Origin: Trichococcus sp. K1Tr
GTDB lineage: Bacteria; Bacillota; Bacilli; Lactobacillales; Aerococcaceae
Assembly: GCF_028309625.1 (NCBI RefSeq)
Contig: NZ_JAQMHR010000001.1
Location: forward strand, 124,001 to 188,000
DNA length: 64,000 nt
Reading direction: 5' to 3'
Shown here: positions 38,378 to 46,080 of the stretch, in pieces
How positions within the stretch are numbered: the first letter of the stretch is position 1
Layout of the letters: each line of letters opens with the position of its first letter
The notes under the pieces: model-generated
What the model saw: the letters and a program-made list of their open reading frames with translations, nothing else
Database searches by the model: none
Told to the model about the DNA's origin: nothing
Position numbers and translations under genes: made by a program

Positions 38378-39076
38378 ATGGCAAAAAGAAAAATATCAGG
38401 CAAGCACAAACTGGTGCGGCTGCTGTTGCTGTTTACCTGGTTTCTCATCCTTACCTGGATCGAGATTCATGAGGGAGTCGATCCGACTTCAAACCAGGAT
38501 GGCACAAGCAACACTTCAGTTATCCTTTCGGCGGATGATGCGCCTCAATATACGGGTCCGGACTTTCTTGAAATTAACGGTGGTAGGAGCACCTTTGATC
38601 CTTCAGAATTACACTTTGAAGGTTCAGGTTGGATCAGATACGGTGATTTGGATGAGCTGAACCGTGTCACCACAATGGACGCCCTGATTACGCCGGAAAT
38701 GTACCAGACGGGAACCGATGCAGACAGCAGCATCCTGCCGACTGGCTGGTCGAAAAGCAATCAGAATGAATCGAATCCCAAACAGCTGAACCGCGGCCAT
38801 CTGTTGGCGGATGTGCTCGGAGGAAGCGGTGAGGACTGGCGCAATCTGGTGACGTTGTACCGCAACGCGAACTATCCGGCTATGTATTTCGCCTCGGAAT
38901 TCATTGTCAGTGAAGCGATCCAATCGGGCACTACGGTCCGTTATCGGGTAACGCCCCTCTTCAAAGACGATGAATTGATCTGCGAAGGGCTGCACATCAT
39001 GGCTAAGAGTGTCACTGATGATTCGGTCGACCTGAACATCTATGTCTTCAACGAGCCCAAAGACGCTGTCGATTAG
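38378..39076 (+). CDS. EndA-like membrane-anchored DNA/RNA non-specific endonuclease
   Basis: A 232-residue protein with an N-terminal membrane anchor (about 12-30) and an extracellular beta-beta-alpha-metal nuclease domain. The active-site motif is NRGHLLADVLGG with His141, corresponding to the DRGH motif of EndA; the following NxVTLYRNAN supplies the metal-ligand Asn. I start at ATG 38378 (GTGGGGGAAGAA upstream) rather than 38306, which lies just after the promoter. In streptococci EndA degrades one strand of incoming DNA during transformation; other secreted nucleases of this family scavenge nucleotides. Confidence 0.88.
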   Translation: MAKRKISGKHKLVRLLLLFTWFLILTWIEIHEGVDPTSNQDGTSNTSVILSADDAPQYTGPDFLEINGGRSTFDPSELHFEGSGWIRYGDLDELNRVTTMDALITPEMYQTGTDADSSILPTGWSKSNQNESNPKQLNRGHLLADVLGGSGEDWRNLVTLYRNANYPAMYFASEFIVSEAIQSGTTVRYRVTPLFKDDELICEGLHIMAKSVTDDSVDLNIYVFNEPKDAVD

Positions 39077-39106
39077 GAATGCGGTATAGAGCTTCAATCA
39101 TTTTAA

Positions 39107-39148
39107 AACAGGCATCCATCAAAAAGACGGATGCCTGTTTATTTTTTG
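39107..39148. terminator. Bidirectional terminator between nuclease and VanZ-like genes
   Basis: AAACAGGCATCC/GGATGCCTGTTT stem followed by ATTTTTT; it includes the stop codon of the convergent VanZ-like gene. Confidence 0.9.
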
Positions 39149-39597
39149 CTGTAAATCGGATTTTGACGCGCCATCATCCGCTGCTTCCATTCATAAAGCA
39201 TGATGCCGGTCAGTCCGCCTGCTGTATCGATCAATACATCGGAAAAGACCGGACCTCTTCCCGGAATGAAGGATTGATGAAATTCGTCCGATGAGGCATA
39301 CAGAAATACGAACAGAAACGCATAGAAAGCTGATTTTCCCGATGATCCTTGTTCTTTCCGATAACGTAAAAACAGGACAGCCAAAATCAAGTATTCGCTG
39401 AAATGGCCTGCCTTACGGACCAGGTAACTGAGTGCACCTTGAACGGAACTGCCGGGCCCGATCCCAATAAATTTCAGCAATTCCAACAGGATGCCGCTTG
39501 TTTCGGATGAATCCTGACCATTTTGGTGCGACAGGAGAAAAATGACGCACATCCAGAGGCATAAAACTGTAAATTTGGTGTTAAAAGTAAACCGCAT
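39139..39597 (-). CDS. VanZ-like membrane protein
   Basis: A 152-residue protein with about four membrane helices. RKAGHFSEYLILA and ASSDEFHQSFIPGRGPVFSDV are the conserved VanZ-like signatures. In glycopeptide-resistance clusters VanZ gives low-level teicoplanin tolerance, but most chromosomal homologues have no known role. I start at ATG 39597, which has GGAGGG (39613-39608) about 10 bp upstream, rather than 39615. Confidence 0.88.
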   Translation of the reverse strand: MRFTFNTKFTVLCLWMCVIFLLSHQNGQDSSETSGILLELLKFIGIGPGSSVQGALSYLVRKAGHFSEYLILAVLFLRYRKEQGSSGKSAFYAFLFVFLYASSDEFHQSFIPGRGPVFSDVLIDTAGGLTGIMLYEWKQRMMARQNPIYSKK

Positions 39598-39626
39598 GCT
39601 CGTTAGTCCCTCCATCCTATTGCATC

Positions 39627-39655
39627 AGTATAGCGCAGCAATCCATGCCTGAAAA
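39627..39655 (-). promoter_or_regulatory. Promoter of the VanZ-like gene
   Basis: Minus strand TTTTCA (39655-39650), 17 bp, TATACT (39632-39627). Confidence 0.55.
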
Positions 39656-39756
39656 GTGGATAATGATTTTTTGCGAAATAATCACTGGTGTAATAATCAA
39701 ATCAAAAAGGAAAACATTCCACATCCCAGCAAAATTGTTATACAATAGAGTTGGAG

Positions 39757-39772
39757 ATTGACAGCGCTTACG
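39757..39772 (+). promoter_or_regulatory. Candidate cre (CcpA) site before the Lon-related gene
   Basis: ATTGACAGCGCTTACG contains a 12/14 match to the cre consensus TGWAARCGYTWNCW. A TACAAT -10 box lies just upstream (39741-39746), so binding would block transcription. The same 16-mer occurs at 62826-62841 on the other strand. Confidence 0.65.
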
Positions 39773-39839
39773 ATTCGGCGTCAGGAGATGACTTTTGCCG
39801 GCTCAAATAGCGCAATCCAACAGTAAAGGAGTCCTTTGC

Positions 39840-42287
39840 ATGTCACTTGAAGAAAAATACCGTATTCCGGTCGAGAAGCTGCGCTGGAGCTATCTGCATA
39901 CCGGCGAACTGAATTTTTGCGAATCATCCAGGGATGTCCCTCCCTTGCAGGGCATCATCGGGCAGGATCGGGCCGTGAAATCGTTGGACTTCGGGTTGGG
40001 AATGACTGTGCCTGGCTACAATATTTTCGTTTCCGGCCCGCCTGGAACCGGAAAGAGCACCTACGTCCAGACCGTAGTGTCCAGTTTGGCCGAGAAAGGC
40101 AACACGCCCGATGATTGGTGCTATATCTATAATTTTACCGATCGGGACAAACCGATTGCAGTGTCGCTGCCTGCTGGGCAAGGCAAAATATTCCGTAATG
40201 ACATGACCGAGTTCGTAGAGGACATGCGCAGCCTCATTCCGAAAACGTTCGAGAGCAGTGATTATGATCAACAGAAAGGTACCATCATCCAAGTCGTCCA
40301 GGAAAAGGTGGATGCTGTTTTTCGGAGCATCGAACAGGAAGCCCTCAATGCGGGATTCGTCGTCAGGCAAGCACCTGGACGCGTGGCCTTGATTCCGATC
40401 AAGGATGGCAAGCAGCTTTCCCCAGAAGAATACAAAGCTCTTTCGGCTGATGAACGCAAAATCATTGATGAGAATACCTACAAGCTTGAAAAGAGGCTCG
40501 ATGAAATCATCCGCGGTTCCCGCGCGCTCGAAAAAGAGGCCGATAAACAGCTCAAGGAATTGGACAGGCAGATAACCCGGTTTGCGACGGAACCTCCCAT
40601 CGCCAGATTAAAAGAAAAATACGCATATTCGGAAAAAATCCAGGATTACCTCGACAAAGTGCAAACGGATATCACCGAAAACAACATCATTTTTCGTTTG
40701 GCCGATGCACCGCAAGCGCAAAATCCTTTTCAACTGCCGGAAAACGACGGTGATCCCTTCATAAAATACAAAGTCAACCTCTTTGTGAACAATGAAAACA
40801 GCAAAGGCGCCCCAGCGATCATCGAGCCTTTTACGAATTATTACAATATCTTCGGGAAAATCGAATACAAAAACCAATTCATGTACACGACGACAGACTT
40901 CACGATGGTTAAGGCCGGTGCCATCCATCAGGCCAACGGCGGGTATCTGGTGCTGCAGGCGAAAGATGTCCTGTTCGATCCGTTCATGTGGGATGCCCTG
41001 AAAAAGGTGTTGAAACATCAACAAGCCCTGATCGAGAACATCGGCGAGCAGTACCGCTACGTGCCGACCGTAACGCTGAAACCAGAGACCATTCCATTGA
41101 ACGTCAAAATCATTTTGATCGGTAGTCCGATATTCTACAAAGTGCTGACCTATGATGAAGATTTCAGGAAACTCTTCAAAGTAAAAGTCGATTTCGATAT
41201 CAGTATGGACCGCAATGGAGAGAATATCAGAAAATATGTCTCATTTATCAGCTCAATTTGCGAGGAAACCGGAATACTCCATTTTGACCGCAGCGGCTTA
41301 GGCAAAATCATTGAGTACGGATCACGCCTTGCGGGCAACCAGACCAAATTATCCACTCAATTCAACGAAATTACGGAGATTGTCCATGAATCCAGCGCCA
41401 TCGCCAAATACGAGGGGGCAACGATGGTTTCGGATATTCACGTGAAAAGAGCTCTTGCTGACAGGAAATACAGGGCAAATATGATCGAGGAAAAATTCCA
41501 GGAAATGTTATTGAGGGACAAGATCATGATCGATACTCAGGATACGGTCATCGGTCAAGTGAACGGCCTCTCGGTCATCCAGACCGAAGAATACGCTTTT
41601 GGCCACCCGACGCGGATCACAGCCCGTACCTATATCGGTTCTAACGGAGTAACAAACATTGAGCGCGAAACCAAAATGAGCGGCAGCAGCCATTCAAAAG
41701 GAGTACTGACGTTGGCTGGCTTTCTCGGCGGGCAGTTTGCCCAGGAAAAACCGCTGGCAATGAGCGCCCAATTGACTTTTGAACAGAATTACGGAGGCGT
41801 CGACGGAGACAGTGCCTCCAGTGCTGAACTGTATGCGCTCCTGTCCAGCCTTGCTGATGCGCCGCTGAAGCAGAATCTTGCTGTCACGGGTTCCATCAAT
41901 CAGAAGGGTGAAATCCAACCGATCGGCGGCGCCACCGAAAAAATCGAAAGCTTTTTCGATCTTTGTGAGGCGAAAGGTTTGACCGGAGAGCAAGGGGTCA
42001 TCATTCCGAATCAAAACGTGGACGATCTGATGCTGAAGGAGGAAATCATCGAGGCAGTGAATGCTGCCAAATTCCATATCTATTCCGTCAAAACAGTCGC
42101 GGAAGGGATCGAACTGTTGACCGGAATGGATTGCGGGAAACGCGAATCGGACGGAAATTTCACGGAAGGAAGCGTTTTCCAGAAAGTCCATCTGAAACTG
42201 GAAAAATACAACAAGAGCATTGAAGCCGCTCAGGCTGCAAGTGGCCGGTACGGCAACAGCAGCAGCGACGAGTACGACTTAGAATGA
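39840..42287 (+). CDS. Lon-related AAA+ protease (YcbZ/LonB-like)
   Basis: An 815-residue ATP-dependent protease. The AAA+ part has Walker A GPPGTGKST near residue 66, then a long coiled-coil-rich insert (about 150-300), and the C-terminal Lon protease domain with the catalytic Ser in DGDSASSAEL (about 658) and Lys in NQKGEIQPIGG (about 689). It lacks the LonA N-terminal domain and belongs with YcbZ/archaeal-type LonB forms. ATG 39840 has AAAGGAGTCCTTTGC; an upstream frame from 39795 is less likely. A cre site suggests carbon-source control. Confidence 0.9.
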   Translation: MSLEEKYRIPVEKLRWSYLHTGELNFCESSRDVPPLQGIIGQDRAVKSLDFGLGMTVPGYNIFVSGPPGTGKSTYVQTVVSSLAEKGNTPDDWCYIYNFTDRDKPIAVSLPAGQGKIFRNDMTEFVEDMRSLIPKTFESSDYDQQKGTIIQVVQEKVDAVFRSIEQEALNAGFVVRQAPGRVALIPIKDGKQLSPEEYKALSADERKIIDENTYKLEKRLDEIIRGSRALEKEADKQLKELDRQITRFATEPPIARLKEKYAYSEKIQDYLDKVQTDITENNIIFRLADAPQAQNPFQLPENDGDPFIKYKVNLFVNNENSKGAPAIIEPFTNYYNIFGKIEYKNQFMYTTTDFTMVKAGAIHQANGGYLVLQAKDVLFDPFMWDALKKVLKHQQALIENIGEQYRYVPTVTLKPETIPLNVKIILIGSPIFYKVLTYDEDFRKLFKVKVDFDISMDRNGENIRKYVSFISSICEETGILHFDRSGLGKIIEYGSRLAGNQTKLSTQFNEITEIVHESSAIAKYEGATMVSDIHVKRALADRKYRANMIEEKFQEMLLRDKIMIDTQDTVIGQVNGLSVIQTEEYAFGHPTRITARTYIGSNGVTNIERETKMSGSSHSKGVLTLAGFLGGQFAQEKPLAMSAQLTFEQNYGGVDGDSASSAELYALLSSLADAPLKQNLAVTGSINQKGEIQPIGGATEKIESFFDLCEAKGLTGEQGVIIPNQNVDDLMLKEEIIEAVNAAKFHIYSVKTVAEGIELLTGMDCGKRESDGNFTEGSVFQKVHLKLEKYNKSIEAAQAASGRYGNSSSDEYDLE

Positions 42288-42342
42288 TGTAACCTTGCCG
42301 TAATGTACTCGTGTATTTAGCTGAAAGGAAGAGTTGAGCAGG

Positions 42343-42370
42343 GAGCCGATCGGTTTCAGCTCGGCTCTTT
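42343..42370 (+). terminator. Weak terminator after the Lon-related gene
   Basis: GAGCCGA (42343-42349) pairs with TCGGCTC (42361-42367), followed by only four T. Confidence 0.5.
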
Positions 42371-42424
42371 TGATGTGTCCGGCAGCCAATTTTTCAATAA
42401 AAGGCAGGAATTTGATGAAATATA

Positions 42425-42452
42425 TTGAAGATACAAAATATATTGATATACT
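42425..42452 (+). promoter_or_regulatory. Promoter of the GW-repeat L,D-transpeptidase gene, with direct repeats
   Basis: TTGAAG (42425-42430), 16 bp, extended -10 TGA-TATACT (42444-42452). AAATATATTGA occurs twice, 18 bp apart (42418-42428, 42436-42446), across the promoter. Confidence 0.6.
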
Positions 42453-42545
42453 AGAAGTATAAAGATGATTTTCGAATCGCCGGCCTCAAATTTTTGCGTA
42501 AAAATGTAAGCCTTTACAATATCGAATGGATTGATGGGGTAAGTC

Positions 42546-44951
42546 ATGAAAAAATTACGTAAAGTCAAATCTCAATGGTGTGCCATTATGGTTTGCGGTC
42601 TGTCTGCAGCCATGCTGACTGCGGCACCGGCACCCTCAGTTTTTGCGGAAACTACCGACACGAATGCAAGCAGTTCCAGCGGGAGTGCGTCTTCCCAAAC
42701 TGAAACACCGGATATAATTGAGCAATCATCCATCCTCAACGAGTATACAGACAAAGCTGCTGATGTTCCGCCAGAAGAGCAGGTGACTGGAACACCGGAC
42801 CTTACAGAGGTTGCGCCATCGGATAACACTTCGGAGGCACCTGAAGAAGTGGTGCCTGCAAGCAACGAGGACATTCCTCCGGTGACCGGATCGATACCAG
42901 ATGTTACCGAAGCCGACCCTCAACCAAGCGCTGATACTCCGCTTGAGTCTGCACCCGCAGTGGGAATTACTGCAGCGGCTGTTACGTCACTCCCTGAAGT
43001 GATGGAAAGTCCTTCTGACGTTGCCGTTTCCTACACAGCTGTCATTGCAAAAGGGGACTTTACGCTCGACAGTCTTCCTTGGGGCTACTCAGGCTATGCA
43101 TTCCGCTACATGACGAACGATTTTGTAGGTCAAAAAATCGAGGTGATCAGAGAATCGCAGAACGGTCTTTACGCATTGGCAGTGCTGAACGGAGAAAAGT
43201 TGGGTTGGATCGACAAGCGTGCCTTATCCGATATTGTCATCATCCCTAAGGTACAGGACCTTGATTCAGCGATTGCCGTTGATTACACTGCACGTATCAG
43301 CGGGACAGATTTTTCGATTGATAGTCTTCCTTGGGGATACACTGGCTACATGTATATGGGAACGAGCACAGCTTATTTGGATCAGAAAATACAGGCTGAA
43401 AAAGAAACCGCAAATGGGCAGTACGTGTTGATTTCCCTCAATGGCGAAAACTTGGGTTGGATCGACAAGCGCGCTCTGTCGGACATCTACAGTCCGCCTA
43501 AAGTGCTGGATATTGCCTCAGCGCTGACGGTGGACTATGTTGCCCGAATCGGTGCAGCCGGCTTTTCCATCGACAGTTTACCGTGGGGCTATGCCGGATA
43601 TGCTCAAATGACAACAAGTTCGGCTTACTTGAATCAAAGCGTACAGGCAGTCAAGGAGACCGCCAACGGCCTCTATGCTCTGATCGCACAGAACGGCAAC
43701 AGCTTGGGATGGATCGATAAACGGGCACTGACGGATATCTACATCCAGCCCAAAATACAGGAGCTGTCAACGGGGATACCAGTGGATTATAAAGCAACTA
43801 TAGCAGTAGCCGGCTTTTCCATCGACAGCTTGCCTTGGGGATATTCCGGGTACGGGCAAATCGACACGACCAGCAACCATACCGGAGAGCGAATCCAGGC
43901 AATCCAAGAGTCGCCGAACGGATTGTATGTTTTGATTTCTTCCAACGGGACCCGATTGGGATGGGTCGATAAGCGAGCGCTCACAGATATCGCGCTTCCG
44001 GCAAAAGTCCAGGATGTAGCTTCCGCAGTCGTTGTCGCCTACACGGCAGCCATCACTTCGCCGGGCTATTCGATTGACAGTCTGCCATGGGGTTACGCTG
44101 GCTATCAGCAGATGGCAGCTTCGACGGATTATCTGGGACAACGATTTGAGGCGGTGAAGGAGACAGCAAACGGGTTGTACGTGCTGCTTTCGCTGAACGG
44201 CAAAAAAATTGGTTGGATCGATAAGAAAGCTTTGGGGGATTTCAGTTACAGATCCCAGGCACAAAATATTTCCGGTGGAACCGTCGTGAACTACTCACCA
44301 ACAATCGCGAAAGCCGGTTTTTCAGTCGACACTTTGCCTTGGGGTTATCCTGGCTACCAATGGCGGACAAGCACGGACAGCTACGTCGGTCAGCAAGTCG
44401 ATGCTGTAAAGGAATCAGCCGATGGTCATTACGTTCTGATTTCCCTGAACGGCAGCTATATCGGTTGGGTGGACAAAGCAGCACTTTCGGGATTGCCGAC
44501 CTATGCAAAAGGGCCGGACTGGACAGTGATCAACGGATATTTCCGCAGCATTTCCGGAGTCAATTATTACATCGGCAACAGCTACATCATCGTCAGCTTG
44601 AGCCAACAAAGCGTATGGGCCTATAAAGGCGAGACGATGCTCGTTTCCGCTCCGGTCATCACCGGCAAACCATCGGCGAATAACGCCACGCCGCGAGGCT
44701 TGTTCTATATCCAGCCGTTTAAACAATCGCCATCCGTCCTGATCGGCGAGGACTATGCTTCGCCCGTCAGCTTCTGGATACCGTTTGTGGGCAACTCGGT
44801 CGGTTTGCACGACTCGCCTTGGCAGACGCATGGCTATGGCGGTGATATCTACCTCTACTACGGTTCGCATGGTTGCGTCAATACGCCATATGAAGCGGTC
44901 CGGACACTTTATTACAGTTATCCGGTCGGGACACCGGTCGTAGTCTACTAG
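42546..44951 (+). CDS. Secreted GW-repeat protein with C-terminal L,D-transpeptidase domain
   Basis: An 801-residue exported protein. Signal peptide 1-34 (ends SVFA-ET), an acidic Ser/Thr/Pro/Glu-rich linker (about 35-155), six tandem repeats of about 84 residues (see the repeat entry), and a YkuD L,D-transpeptidase domain (about 660-801) with the catalytic Cys near residue 777 in GSHGCVN and His in GLHDSPW. The domain would form 3-3 peptidoglycan crosslinks or attach proteins. GW-like modules commonly bind teichoic acids, so the protein is probably held on the wall without LPXTG. It is a single gene with its own promoter and terminator. Confidence 0.88.
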   Translation: MKKLRKVKSQWCAIMVCGLSAAMLTAAPAPSVFAETTDTNASSSSGSASSQTETPDIIEQSSILNEYTDKAADVPPEEQVTGTPDLTEVAPSDNTSEAPEEVVPASNEDIPPVTGSIPDVTEADPQPSADTPLESAPAVGITAAAVTSLPEVMESPSDVAVSYTAVIAKGDFTLDSLPWGYSGYAFRYMTNDFVGQKIEVIRESQNGLYALAVLNGEKLGWIDKRALSDIVIIPKVQDLDSAIAVDYTARISGTDFSIDSLPWGYTGYMYMGTSTAYLDQKIQAEKETANGQYVLISLNGENLGWIDKRALSDIYSPPKVLDIASALTVDYVARIGAAGFSIDSLPWGYAGYAQMTTSSAYLNQSVQAVKETANGLYALIAQNGNSLGWIDKRALTDIYIQPKIQELSTGIPVDYKATIAVAGFSIDSLPWGYSGYGQIDTTSNHTGERIQAIQESPNGLYVLISSNGTRLGWVDKRALTDIALPAKVQDVASAVVVAYTAAITSPGYSIDSLPWGYAGYQQMAASTDYLGQRFEAVKETANGLYVLLSLNGKKIGWIDKKALGDFSYRSQAQNISGGTVVNYSPTIAKAGFSVDTLPWGYPGYQWRTSTDSYVGQQVDAVKESADGHYVLISLNGSYIGWVDKAALSGLPTYAKGPDWTVINGYFRSISGVNYYIGNSYIIVSLSQQSVWAYKGETMLVSAPVITGKPSANNATPRGLFYIQPFKQSPSVLIGEDYASPVSFWIPFVGNSVGLHDSPWQTHGYGGDIYLYYGSHGCVNTPYEAVRTLYYSYPVGTPVVVY
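43018..44500 (+). repeat. Six tandem GW-like repeats (about 252 bp each)
   Basis: Each unit contains SIDSLPWGYxGY and, about 40 residues later, LGWIDKRAL, ending with KVQDxxSA-type linkers. Units start at about 43018, 43270, 43520, 43772, 44026 and 44278. The protein repeats are much better conserved than the DNA, so they are old and under selection rather than recent duplications. Confidence 0.85.
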
Positions 44952-44959
44952 CATCGAAA

Positions 44960-44994
44960 AGCAGGGACGGGCCATTCAGCCGTCTCTGCTTTTT
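44960..44994 (+). terminator. Terminator after the L,D-transpeptidase gene
   Basis: AGCAGGGACGG/CCGTCTCTGCT stem (one mismatch or wobble) followed by TTTT. Confidence 0.8.
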
Positions 44995-45023
44995 GTGACA
45001 CTTCGTCGGTAAAACGTTATACT
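44995..45023 (+). promoter_or_regulatory. Promoter of the nitrilase-family gene
   Basis: GTGACA (44995-45000), 17 bp, TATACT (45018-45023), abutting the preceding terminator. Confidence 0.6.
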
Positions 45024-45051
45024 GATAAAAACAAACAGGAGGGTGATGGGG

Positions 45052-45846
45052 ATGGAGATAGCCTTGCTTCAGATGATGGTCACAGCGGATAAGGGAGCGA
45101 ACCTAAAACGGGCAGAGGCATTGGTCAAGAAAGCGGCAAAGGGTGGAGCGGATATGGCGGTGCTCCCGGAAATGTTCAATTGTCCTTATGATAATGCCTA
45201 TTTCAGAGAATACGCTGAGCCGAAAGGCGGGGAAACCTACAGAAGGCTCTCGGAGATGGCGAAAGAAAATGCCATCTATGTTGTCGGCGGATCGATTCCC
45301 CAGATCAAGGAAAATAAAATATACAATACAAGCTATACGTTCAATCGGCAAGGTAACGAGATCCACGACTACAGCAAAACGCATTTATTCGATATCCAGG
45401 TCGACGGCGGGCAAGCTTTTAGAGAATCCGATACGCTGACGCCAGGGGACGGAATGGGCGTGTTCCAGACCGAATTCGGCCTCTTCGGCTTGGGCATCTG
45501 CTTTGACGTCCGATTCCAAATCGACTGGGAGCTGCTCCAAAAACAAGGAGCGCTTGTCTGCATTGTGCCCGGCGCATTCAACATGACGACTGGCCCGGCA
45601 CATTGGGAATTGCTGTTCCGGGCGCGCGCAGTCGATAACCAGCTCTTCATGGTGGGGGTCAGTCCTGCCCGCGATCTCGATTTCAGTTACCATGCCTACG
45701 GCCATTCGCTTGTGGCGGATCCCTGGGGAAGCGTTCTGGCCCAACTTGGTTTTGAGGAAGAAATGACGATCGTAACAGTGGATCTCGATCGTGTCGCCTC
45801 AGTCAGAAGGCAAATTCCTATCCTCACTCCGCCAGGTACGGAGTGA
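45052..45846 (+). CDS. Carbon-nitrogen hydrolase, omega-amidase (Nit2) type
   Basis: A 264-residue nitrilase-superfamily enzyme with the full Glu-Lys-Cys triad: Glu40 (LPEMFN), Lys109 (YSKTHLFD) and Cys150 (GICFDVRF). This closely follows Nit2/omega-amidases, which hydrolyse alpha-ketoglutaramate or related monoamides; other small amides are possible. I start at ATG 45052, nine bases after AGGAGG; earlier GTG/ATG codons overlap that site. Single gene. Confidence 0.88.
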   Translation: MEIALLQMMVTADKGANLKRAEALVKKAAKGGADMAVLPEMFNCPYDNAYFREYAEPKGGETYRRLSEMAKENAIYVVGGSIPQIKENKIYNTSYTFNRQGNEIHDYSKTHLFDIQVDGGQAFRESDTLTPGDGMGVFQTEFGLFGLGICFDVRFQIDWELLQKQGALVCIVPGAFNMTTGPAHWELLFRARAVDNQLFMVGVSPARDLDFSYHAYGHSLVADPWGSVLAQLGFEEEMTIVTVDLDRVASVRRQIPILTPPGTE

Positions 45847-45961
45847 AATGATTTCTGCGACTATACAAAATGAAATAGCTGATTAAAGCATAAAGAACCT
45901 TTAAGCTTTCGGAAATTCGGGAATAAACGTCTTTCTTTGTGTACCGGAGCACTTACTTTTT

Positions 45962-46038
45962 TGCTATAATAAAATCACACGAATGCACCAGCTCGTCATT
46001 TTCTGCGACTTTTGGTCGAAAAACATCAGAAAAATGAC
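45962..46038 (+). promoter_or_regulatory. Promoter and structured leader of the pyruvate oxidoreductase gene
   Basis: An extended -10, TG-C-TATAAT (45962-45970), with no clear -35. The leader folds into a long hairpin: GTCATTTTCTG (45995-46005) pairs with CAGAAAAATGAC (46027-46038, one bulged A), with an inner CGAC/GTCG stem. There is no T-run, so it is not an ordinary terminator. Confidence 0.6.
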
Positions 46039-46080
46039 CCGCTGTATGTGAACTATACGATTTGAGAGAAGGAATCCTTT

